A DNA stretch of 6,418 nt from NCBI GenBank assembly GCA_051859825.1, contig JBHYFA010000124.1, forward strand, positions 1 through 6,418. Direction: 5' to 3'. Within the stretch, counting starts at the first letter, position 1; each line of letters starts with the position of its first letter. Below are positions 1-4,244 of the stretch, one piece after another. This DNA is from CSBr16-58 sp051859825. GTDB taxonomy: Bacteria > Bacteroidota > Bacteroidia > Flavobacteriales > Schleiferiaceae. The notes below the pieces were generated by a model, which was not told the origin of the DNA, did no database searches, and saw nothing but the letters and a program-made list of their open reading frames with translations. The position numbers and the translations under genes are program-made.

Positions 1-49
1 CGCCATCTACAACCAAGCAAATATTTTTTTCAAAAAAATCTTCCTTCAT
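1..49 (-). CDS. Possible 5' end of a divergent gene, cut by the window edge
   Basis: Reading leftward from an ATG (complement of CAT at 47-49), 16 codons are open to the window edge and give MKEDFFEKNICLVVDG. The composition (charged start, then a hydrophobic strand ending in DG) is plausible for the beginning of a soluble protein, and the divergent position beside a tRNA promoter is a normal place for a gene start. No product can be named from 16 residues. I see no clean TAnnTTTG box on this strand before it. It could be a chance open stretch, so confidence is limited. Confidence 0.35.
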   Translation of the reverse strand, partial: MKEDFFEKNICLVVDG

Positions 50-50
50 G

Positions 51-83
51 TTGTTTTTTTACAATAAAAGTTATTTACCTTTG
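51..83 (+). promoter_or_regulatory. Bacteroidota-type promoter of the tRNA-Phe gene
   Basis: TACCTTTG at 76-83 is a perfect match to the Bacteroidota -7 consensus TAnnTTTG. A TTG at 51-53 lies 22 bases upstream, within the spacing known for the -33 element. Transcription would start near position 90, about ten bases before the mature tRNA 5' end at 100. The assignment rests on consensus matching and position only. Confidence 0.7.
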
Positions 84-99
84 CCGCCCGATTGAGAAC

Positions 100-172
100 G
101 GTGCCATAGCTCAGTTGGTAGAGCAAAGGACTGAAAATCCTTGTGTCGTTGGTTCGATTCCAACTGGCACCA
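100..172 (+). tRNA. tRNA-Phe (anticodon GAA)
   Basis: All four arms fold without mismatch. The acceptor stem is GGTGCCA (100-106) with TGGCACC (165-171). The D stem is GCTC/GAGC (109-112, 121-124) with loop AGTTGGTA. The anticodon stem is AAGGA/TCCTT (126-130, 138-142) with loop CTGAAAA, placing GAA at 133-135, which reads the Phe codons TTC and TTT. The T stem is GTTGG/CCAAC (148-152, 160-164) with loop TTCGATT. The discriminator base is A172. It is followed by CCC rather than CCA, so a full 3' CCA is not encoded and would have to be added by the CCA-adding enzyme. The gene is monocistronic, with its own promoter upstream and a terminator a few bases downstream. Confidence 0.98.
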
Positions 173-175
173 CCC

Positions 176-206
176 AAAATCCGAAGTCTAGGCTTCGGAT
201 TTTTTT
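176..206 (+). terminator. Intrinsic terminator of the tRNA-Phe gene
   Basis: AAAATCCGAAG (176-186) pairs perfectly with CTTCGGATTTT (193-203) around a six-base loop TCTAGG, and the 3' arm merges into a run of seven T (200-206). It begins four bases after the tRNA discriminator base, so it should end the tRNA transcript sharply and insulate ychF from it. Confidence 0.93.
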
Positions 207-286
207 GTTTAAAGACATTGGAATTCGCACAAACGTGTTTTTTTATTTTCACGGCGAAAGTACAACGGCACGCCTTAGCTATAACC

Positions 287-294
287 TATCTTTG
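287..294 (+). promoter_or_regulatory. Putative -7 promoter element of ychF
   Basis: TATCTTTG matches TAnnTTTG exactly. No TTG is found at the usual distance upstream, so the -33 element is weak or absent. A start near position 300 would give ychF a leader of roughly 80 nucleotides, which contains the inverted repeat at 321-341. Confidence 0.55.
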
Positions 295-320
295 CGCCAC
301 AAAAATGTATTAACGATACT

Positions 321-341
321 TTGCATGTTTCATTCATGCAA
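321..341 (+). repeat. Inverted repeat in the ychF leader
   Basis: TTGCATG (321-327) and CATGCAA (335-341) are perfect inverted copies separated by TTTCATT. If transcription starts near 300 this forms a 7-bp hairpin in the 5' leader, about 40 bases before the start codon. It has no T tract, so it is not a terminator. It could be a regulator site, an mRNA-stabilising hairpin or chance. Confidence 0.4.
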
Positions 342-381
342 TAAATAATGTAGCCAAAATAAATCACTAACTATTTTTATT

Positions 382-1476
382 ATGAAGTGTGGAATAGTGG
401 GTTTGCCAAATGTAGGTAAATCAACGCTTTTTAACTGTTTATCGAGTGCCAAAGCACAGTCGGCAAACTATCCTTTCTGTACCATTGAGCCCAACGTGGG
501 TATGGTAAATGTTCCCGACCCTAGGCTTTATAAACTGGAAGAGTTGGTAAATCCGCAACGGGTAGTTCCCGCCACGGTAGAGATTGTTGATATCGCCGGA
601 TTGGTAAAGGGCGCCAGTAAGGGTGAAGGACTCGGAAATCAATTTTTGGGAAACATCAGGGAAACCAACGCCATTCTTCACGTTTTGCGCTGCTTCGACA
701 ACGAAAATGTAACCCACGTTGACGGTAGTGTAAATCCTGTCCGCGATAAAGAGGTTATCGATATTGAACTTCAATTGAAGGACTTGGAAAGCGTACAAAA
801 GCTCTACGAAAAGGTGAGTAAAGCGGCACGAGTAGGTGATAAGTCGGCCAAAAAAGAAGCGGATTTTCTCCTGCGACTTCGGACACACTTGGAGGCTGGA
901 CACTCTGCACGCTCGGTGGAAATTGAAAGCGACGATGAGGCAGTTTGGTTGCGACAATTTCAACTGCTGACCACCAAGCCCGTTTTATATGTATGTAATG
1001 TAGATGAAGCGTCAGCGAAGACGGGCAATAAATACGTGGAGCAAGTTCGCGAAGCTATCGCTAACGAAAACGCTGGTATTATTATCCTCGCTGCGGCAAC
1101 CGAAGCGGATATTTCTGAACTAGAATCTTTTGAAGAACGTCAAATGTTTTTGCAAGATTTGGGACTGGAAGAACCGGGGGTAAATATGCTAATCCGTGCG
1201 GCTTATGCATTGCTTAATTTGCAAACCTACTTTACTGCGGGTGAAAAAGAAGTTCGTGCCTGGACCATTCCGGCCGGTTCAACAGCTCCGCAAGCAGCGG
1301 GTGTGATTCACTCCGATTTTGAGAAGGGGTTTATCCGTGCGGAGGTTATTGCTTACGACGACTATGTGGCTTACGGATCGGAATCCGCCGCACGCGATGC
1401 AGGAAAGCTTCGGGTAGAAGGCAAAGAGTATGTGGTTCGCGATGGGGATGTGATGCATTTTCGATTTAACGTGTAA
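382..1476 (+). CDS. ychF: Redox-regulated ribosome-associated ATPase YchF (Obg/OLA1 family)
   Basis: This is a cytosolic P-loop NTPase of the TRAFAC class. Family members bind ribosomes, prefer ATP to GTP and act in translation and the oxidative stress response. The 364 residues match the usual full length (about 363). Visible motifs are the Walker A/G1 GLPNVGKS at residues 7-14, and G3 DIAGLVKGAS at 70-79, in which Leu74 stands where Ras has its catalytic Gln (the hydrophobic-substitution class). At the G4 position there is NVDE at 206-209 instead of NKxD, which fits the family's ATP preference. A charged helical insert (about 125-175) is followed by a C-terminal TGS domain (about 280-363) containing FTAGEKEVRAWTI and GVIHSDFEKGFIRAEVI. 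Cys33 in PFCTIEP aligns with the E. coli Cys35 linked to thioredoxin control. The start is fixed by the canonical MKCGIVGLPNVGKST N-terminus. There is no clear Shine-Dalgarno, as is usual in this phylum. The next gene follows after 36 bases. Confidence 0.98.
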   Translation: MKCGIVGLPNVGKSTLFNCLSSAKAQSANYPFCTIEPNVGMVNVPDPRLYKLEELVNPQRVVPATVEIVDIAGLVKGASKGEGLGNQFLGNIRETNAILHVLRCFDNENVTHVDGSVNPVRDKEVIDIELQLKDLESVQKLYEKVSKAARVGDKSAKKEADFLLRLRTHLEAGHSARSVEIESDDEAVWLRQFQLLTTKPVLYVCNVDEASAKTGNKYVEQVREAIANENAGIIILAAATEADISELESFEERQMFLQDLGLEEPGVNMLIRAAYALLNLQTYFTAGEKEVRAWTIPAGSTAPQAAGVIHSDFEKGFIRAEVIAYDDYVAYGSESAARDAGKLRVEGKEYVVRDGDVMHFRFNV

Positions 1477-1512
1477 TGATTTTTTCAAGTTGTTGCATAT
1501 AATACTGAACGT

Positions 1513-2523
1513 ATGATGAGGTTTTTGTTTGTGATTATGGCTTTAGGATTGTTTTCTGCCTGCCAGCAAGAGAGCGATCTTGTGCAACGAACGGATTACG
1601 GTAGAGCACAAGGAAGTACCTACGCTATATCTTATATCGCTCCTCGTGATGTGCGGTTTCAGGAAAGCATAGATTCCATTTTGGAAGTCATTGACAAAAG
1701 CATGTCGATTTACCGCGATGATAGTCAAATATCGGCCCTTAATCGTGGGGAGTTAATTGCTTTAGATGAGCATTTTCGAAATGTATTAGACCGTTCTGAT
1801 GAGGTCTATAAAGAAACCGAAGGTTTTTTCGATATCAGTATTTTGCCTTTGATGCAGCTGTGGAATTTTGAAAGAAAAAACCAGCGTGTACCTGATTCTT
1901 CGGCAATTGCTGAGGTGATGAAAAACATTGGTTGGTCAAAAGTAAATTATTCTCCCACCGATAGTTTTTTTCTTCCTGAAGGAATACAAATAGACGTTAA
2001 TGCTATTGCTCAAGGTTATACCGTGGATGTAATCGCTGAATTTCTGGAAAGTAAAGGCGTTGATCATTACCTCGTGGAGGTTGGGGGAGAGCTGCGTACC
2101 AAGGGGGCAAATATTGATGGGCAGATTTGGCGGATTGGTATTGAAAAGCCTCATGAGGAAAATCCTGATGACCGTTTTCAGCGCATTATCGAACTCAATA
2201 ATGCTTCCTTGGCTACTTCGGGGAGTTACAGAAAGTATATTGAGGATACGCTTACGGGCAGACGATATTCACACGCCGTTGATCCGCTTAGCGGTATGGC
2301 TACCAACGATCCCTTAATGAGCGTAACGGTGATTGCACCAACTTGTATAGATGCTGATGCCTACGCGACTGCACTGCTGGTAATGGGACTTGAAAAAGCT
2401 AGGTTATGGCTTAAACAAGGCTTTCCTCATCCGGTATATCTCATTTATTATGATCGCTACTCGGGTTGGCAAGAAGAAGTAAATCCTGCTTTTGAGGAAG
2501 CAGTGGTAAGTGTTTCAAAATAA
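1513..2523 (+). CDS. apbE: FAD:protein FMN transferase (ApbE family), lipoprotein
   Basis: ApbE enzymes take FMN from FAD and attach it covalently to a Thr/Ser of target flavoproteins such as NqrB, NqrC or RnfG, outside the cytoplasmic membrane and with Mg2+. The 336-residue product starts with a lipoprotein signal, a hydrophobic segment at 4-14 and LFSAC with Cys17 as the lipid-anchored residue; Phe at -3 is slightly unusual. Family motifs appear in order: MSIYRDDSQISALNRG (64-79), FDISILPLMQLWNF (106-119), the flavin-site loop DVNAIAQGYTVD (161-172), VEVGGELRTKG (188-198), SLATSGSYRKY (232-242), HAVDPLSG (254-261) and ADAYATALLVMG (281-292), whose Asp and Thr are the expected metal ligands. 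All regions look intact. No Nqr or Rnf gene is in view, so the substrate is unknown here. It lies 36 bases after ychF with no terminator or TAnnTTTG box between, so read-through from ychF is likely. Of the two adjacent ATG codons the first is used here. Confidence 0.95.
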   Translation: MMRFLFVIMALGLFSACQQESDLVQRTDYGRAQGSTYAISYIAPRDVRFQESIDSILEVIDKSMSIYRDDSQISALNRGELIALDEHFRNVLDRSDEVYKETEGFFDISILPLMQLWNFERKNQRVPDSSAIAEVMKNIGWSKVNYSPTDSFFLPEGIQIDVNAIAQGYTVDVIAEFLESKGVDHYLVEVGGELRTKGANIDGQIWRIGIEKPHEENPDDRFQRIIELNNASLATSGSYRKYIEDTLTGRRYSHAVDPLSGMATNDPLMSVTVIAPTCIDADAYATALLVMGLEKARLWLKQGFPHPVYLIYYDRYSGWQEEVNPAFEEAVVSVSK

Positions 2524-2539
2524 AGCTTCAGCCAGCCTG

Positions 2540-2568
2540 AAAAAAAAACTCCTCGTATTTACGAGGAG
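2540..2568 (-). terminator. Intrinsic terminator of the small lipoprotein gene
   Basis: CTCCTCGT (2549-2556) and ACGAGGAG (2561-2568) form a perfect GC-rich 8-bp stem with a four-base loop. Read on the - strand, the stem is followed by nine T residues (complement of 2540-2548), the classic arrangement, about 23 bases after the stop codon of the 77-residue lipoprotein. On the + strand there is no T tract after the stem, so it is a weaker candidate for ending the converging apbE transcript, although it may do both. Confidence 0.9.
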
Positions 2569-2591
2569 CTTACAATCTGGTATGAGTGTGA

Positions 2592-2825
2592 TTAATTCAA
2601 TTCACATGATACAGAACCACCACCCATAGATGCGCCTAATTTCAAACCAGCTTCTATTTCATCGCATGCTTCTTCAGCATCGCTTTTGGTTGAGTTTTCA
2701 ATAGGAGTAGAAGCATTTGTAGTTTGCCCCATAATGGTTACCTCACAGTCGCAAGAGTAATCTTTTTTACATGAAGCAAGACCAAAAAGGCCAATAATCG
2801 CAGCTGAGTAAAGAACTTTTTTCAT
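2592..2825 (-). CDS. Small cysteine-containing lipoprotein, function unknown
   Basis: The 77-residue product begins MKK, has a hydrophobic core to residue 17 and a good lipobox LASC with Cys19 as the lipidation site, followed by KKD. The mature part is only about 59 residues and is acidic in the middle (SDAEEACDEIEAG, 48-60). It carries four further cysteines, C25 and C27 as a CxC pair, C54 and C74, which could form two disulfides in the periplasm or at the surface. A glycine-rich GASMGGG segment (64-70) precedes the C-terminal cysteine. I do not recognise a family. A TAnnTTTG box in front and a strong terminator behind, both on this strand, show it is a real independent transcription unit convergent with apbE. 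Confidence 0.85.
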   Translation of the reverse strand: MKKVLYSAAIIGLFGLASCKKDYSCDCEVTIMGQTTNASTPIENSTKSDAEEACDEIEAGLKLGASMGGGSVSCELN

Positions 2826-2856
2826 AATTAGAAAATTAATGGTTAAAAATGCGGGT

Positions 2857-2864
2857 CAAATATA
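2857..2864 (-). promoter_or_regulatory. Putative -7 promoter element of the small lipoprotein gene
   Basis: Read on the - strand this is TATATTTG, an exact TAnnTTTG match, 31 bases before the start codon. No TTG is seen at -33. Instead the homopolymeric A/T tract at 2888-2907 covers that region and may act as an UP-like element. Confidence 0.6.
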
Positions 2865-2887
2865 TAGTCTAAAATCATTAATAAGGC

Positions 2888-2907
2888 TTTTTTTTTATTT
2901 TTTTTTT
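2888..2907. repeat. T9-A-T10 homopolymeric tract
   Basis: Nine T, one A and ten T stand in a row in the spacer between the small lipoprotein gene and the sorting-domain remnant. On the - strand it is an A/T tract beginning about 24 bases upstream of the lipoprotein -7 box, covering the -33 region and further upstream. Such tracts can raise promoter activity and are prone to replication slippage. No stem precedes it on the + strand, so it is not read as a terminator tail. Confidence 0.6.
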
Positions 2908-2939
2908 AAAAGGGCTAAGATCACGTAGTTTGCGGAGCT

Positions 2940-2994
2940 TAATGTTAGCGTTTTATATCTAAGTAGAAGCTTCTGAGCTTAGCGTAAAACATTA
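2940..2994. repeat. Long imperfect palindrome at the 3' end of the sorting-domain remnant
   Basis: Four nested 5-bp arms pair around a central point at 2969/2970. These are TAATG (2940-2944) with CATTA (2990-2994), TTTTA (2951-2955) with TAAAA (2985-2989), CTAAG (2959-2963) with CTTAG (2978-2982), and AGAAG with CTTCT (2965-2974). It overlaps the stop codon of the remnant. Its short bulges and lack of a following T tract on the - strand make it an atypical terminator. It could be a remnant of a small palindromic element. Confidence 0.45.
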
Positions 2995-3363
2995 GTTTAT
3001 GATTATGCGTCGTGAAATATAACGACCACCCTCCAGTTTAATCTTCATCACATAAACCCCGGCAGACTGTTTTGATCTTACTTCAATTTGGTGTCCATAT
3101 CCTTCGATATCTTGGATTCGTTGACCTTGCAAATTATACATTTCTACCCCTTTGATTGGGTGATTTGATAGAATTTGAAATTGACCATTTGTAGGGTTTG
3201 GAAACACTTTGACGTCTGTATTGGTATGATGAATTCCTGAAAAGTCATCATTACTAAGAAAAGCTCTTCCTTCAATGGCGATATTATTTAAGTGAATCCG
3301 ATTTCCACCGTCGCGCTCCATATTGTTGCCATCGAACTTGAGTCTTATGCGAAAAATAGAAGT
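2992..3363 (-). pseudogene. 3' remnant of a secreted T9SS cargo gene (type A sorting domain)
   Basis: The frame is open from just after an in-frame stop (TAA, complement of 3364-3366) to the TAA at 2992-2994. From the internal ATG at 3319-3321 it gives 109 residues. These hold a typical type A T9SS C-terminal domain: FPNPTNGQF (residues 40-48), VEMYNLQGQRI (59-69), SAGVYVMKI (86-94) and a final basic-hydrophobic RRIIIN. The frame also continues upstream of that ATG as SIFRIRLKFDGNN, leading into MERDGGNRIHLNNIAIEG. This resembles the last strands of the adhesion or jelly-roll domain that usually precedes the sorting domain, so the ATG is not a natural start. No signal peptide is present, and such a domain cannot be exported without one. 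I read it as the surviving tail of a large surface protein gene, with the break near 3363. A short cytoplasmic product is the less likely alternative. Confidence 0.75.
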
Positions 3364-3499
3364 TTATAATTAAGTGAGTTACGAGTAAAAAACAAGATAA
3401 ACGATTTGTTTTGTTAATCTACAGAAATACATCTTGTGATTTTGAGAACAAAATGCCTGATTCAATTTAGCATTTTCCCGAATTTGCTTTTTTATTTTA
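3364..3499. other. Spacer without a recognisable gene
   Basis: This AT-rich stretch lies between the truncated T9SS remnant and the promoter of the 164-residue lipoprotein gene. I found no coding continuity with the lost part of the remnant on the - strand and no RNA gene. It probably replaced the 5' part of the old surface protein gene. Confidence 0.5.
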
Positions 3500-3507
3500 T
3501 ACTTTTG
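3500..3507 (+). promoter_or_regulatory. Putative -7 promoter element of the 164-residue lipoprotein gene
   Basis: TACTTTTG is an exact TAnnTTTG match 70 bases before the start codon. A TTTG at 3483-3486 is too close to be a standard -33 box. The leader downstream contains a dyad at 3523-3540. Confidence 0.5.
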
Positions 3508-3522
3508 CTCACGTCGTATTAA

Positions 3523-3540
3523 CAGTATTAATATTAACTG
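3523..3540. repeat. AT-rich dyad in the leader of the lipoprotein gene
   Basis: A perfect 10-bp palindrome TTAATATTAA (3528-3537) is flanked by CAG (3523-3525) and CTG (3538-3540), off by two bases of spacing. It sits just after the presumed transcription start and could be a regulator site. AT-rich palindromes also arise by chance in such DNA. Confidence 0.3.
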
Positions 3541-3577
3541 AGCAAAACGCTGCGGTCTTACTCATAATCTTTTTAGC

Positions 3578-4072
3578 ATGAATAGCTTTTTTTCGTTATT
3601 AGTATCCATAACCGTTTTTTTGTCTTCCACATCTTGCGGAGAGAATCCTGGTAAGAAGCAAAATGGCAAAACGAGTAAGGAGGGAGAGTATATTGAGGTT
3701 CCTACTTTCAGTTCTTGGGAAGAAGAGAGGGATTTTTTTGCTGCGGTTTCAATGAGCGATTTGCTTTTTAACATTGAAGCAAGGTGTCAGGCCGAGCGAA
3801 GTGAAGCTTATCACTTCCAAGCAGCGGGTTTTTTTGGTGAGGGTGCACGTCGAATGGCAGATGATTGGGATGATAATTTGATGAACGCAATTTTAGATTG
3901 TCTGGCTTTCCCCTTGCAAGATGAAGATATTTTCACCTTCGTGGGAAGTTTAGAATTTATTGTAAAAATACATACCGATAAATTCAAAAAATCGATTAAT
4001 AATAGATTTACAAAAGAAGAAGTGAAAGAATTGATGCAGGCAATTGAAGATTATTCTGGTATAGAGTATTAG
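3578..4072 (+). CDS. Predicted lipoprotein, function unknown
   Basis: The 164-residue product starts with a hydrophobic signal (residues 4-15) ending in SSTSC, with Cys20 as the likely lipid anchor; Ser at -3 makes the lipobox weak. A charged linker follows (GENPGKKQNGKTSKEGEY, 21-38), then a mostly helical, acidic body. This includes SSWEEERDFFAAVSMSDLLFNIEARC (in pieces across 45-70), a segment GFFGEGARRMADDWDDN (84-100) and a C-terminal helix EEVKELMQAIEDYSG. No known domain is recognised. Residues 70-77 (CQAERSEA) are encoded by a motif that resembles a dispersed Bacteroidota intergenic repeat, so this part may be an acquired insertion. ATG at 3578 is chosen because it gives a complete signal peptide. 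The gene is alone on its strand, 172 bases before the large surface protein gene. Confidence 0.8.
   Translation: MNSFFSLLVSITVFLSSTSCGENPGKKQNGKTSKEGEYIEVPTFSSWEEERDFFAAVSMSDLLFNIEARCQAERSEAYHFQAAGFFGEGARRMADDWDDNLMNAILDCLAFPLQDEDIFTFVGSLEFIVKIHTDKFKKSINNRFTKEEVKELMQAIEDYSGIEY
3785..3817 (+). repeat. Repeat-like motif with hairpin inside the lipoprotein coding region
   Basis: TGTCAGGCCGAGCGAAGTGA and the following AGC (3785-3807) closely resemble, from memory, the TGTCAGGCTGAGCGNAGTCGAAGC-type motif often scattered between genes in Bacteroidota. It is immediately followed by an inverted repeat, GAAGTGA (3798-3804) and TCACTTC (3811-3817) around AGCTTA. The reading frame is kept through it. 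Only one copy is in this window, so membership of a repeat family is inferred. Confidence 0.4.
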
Positions 4073-4168
4073 GTTTTTTTGTAAGATTTTGTTTTATTTT
4101 ATAGTTTCCCTCTGGTTGCATTTTGCTCAAAACTTCAATATAAATTGGTTGTATTCGTAATGTTAAAA

Positions 4169-4180
4169 AGTTTATAAACT
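4169..4180. promoter_or_regulatory. Perfect 12-bp palindrome upstream of the surface protein promoter
   Basis: AGTTTATAAACT is identical on both strands and lies 34 bases upstream of the -7 box at 4215. Its place, about -40 to -55 from the expected start, would suit an activator or an auxiliary operator. It may also be chance in AT-rich DNA. Confidence 0.3.
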
Positions 4181-4204
4181 CAACTAATTTTTATAGCAAG
4201 CAAT

Positions 4205-4234
4205 TTTGATTTAGTAGTTTTGCACTAAATCAAA
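4205..4234. promoter_or_regulatory. Operator-like inverted repeat enclosing the promoter of the surface protein gene
   Basis: TTTGATTTAGT (4205-4215) and ACTAAATCAAA (4224-4234) are perfect 11-bp inverted copies with an eight-base centre, AGTTTTGC. The -7 box (4215-4222) lies almost entirely in the centre, and the expected transcription start falls in or near the right arm. A full RNA hairpin from this promoter is therefore unlikely, and the arrangement fits a dimeric regulator that blocks the promoter. The regulator is unknown. Confidence 0.55.
4215..4222 (+). promoter_or_regulatory. Putative -7 promoter element of the surface protein gene
   Basis: TAGTTTTG is an exact TAnnTTTG match 22 bases before the ATG at 4245, giving a short leader. 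No TTG is present at the usual -33 distance, which suggests the promoter may need help from an activator. Confidence 0.55.
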
Positions 4235-4244
4235 CTTTGACAAT

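Noticed and set aside
46..252. Open frame on the - strand across the tRNA (68 codons)
   Set aside because: It is the antisense of the tRNA-Phe and its terminator. The ASWNRTNDTRIFSPLLYQLS-type peptide is a well-known spurious translation of this tRNA.
115..348. Open frame on the + strand starting inside the tRNA (77 codons)
   Set aside because: It is a translation of the tRNA 3' half, the terminator and the ychF upstream region; the VVGSIPTGTT part is a common tRNA artefact.
439..963. 174-codon open frame on the - strand inside ychF
   Set aside because: It lies wholly opposite a strongly conserved coding region and has no recognisable domain.
1279..1488. 69-codon open frame on the - strand at the ychF 3' end
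   Set aside because: It is opposite the TGS domain coding region, with no promoter or family support.
1498..1503. TATAAT sequence between ychF and apbE
   Set aside because: This matches the E. coli -10 box, but the main sigma factor of Bacteroidota recognises TAnnTTTG; it is most likely chance.
1936..2317. Open frames on both strands inside apbE (1936-2154 - and 2060-2317 +)
   Set aside because: They overlap conserved ApbE motifs in other frames and have no independent signals.
2527..2541. TTCAG/CTGAA hairpin just after apbE
   Set aside because: The stem is only five base pairs and on the + strand it is followed by A rather than T, so it is not a convincing terminator.
3562..3774. 70-codon open frame on the - strand over the start of the 164-residue lipoprotein
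   Set aside because: It is antisense to the signal peptide and linker of the + strand gene, with no supporting signals.
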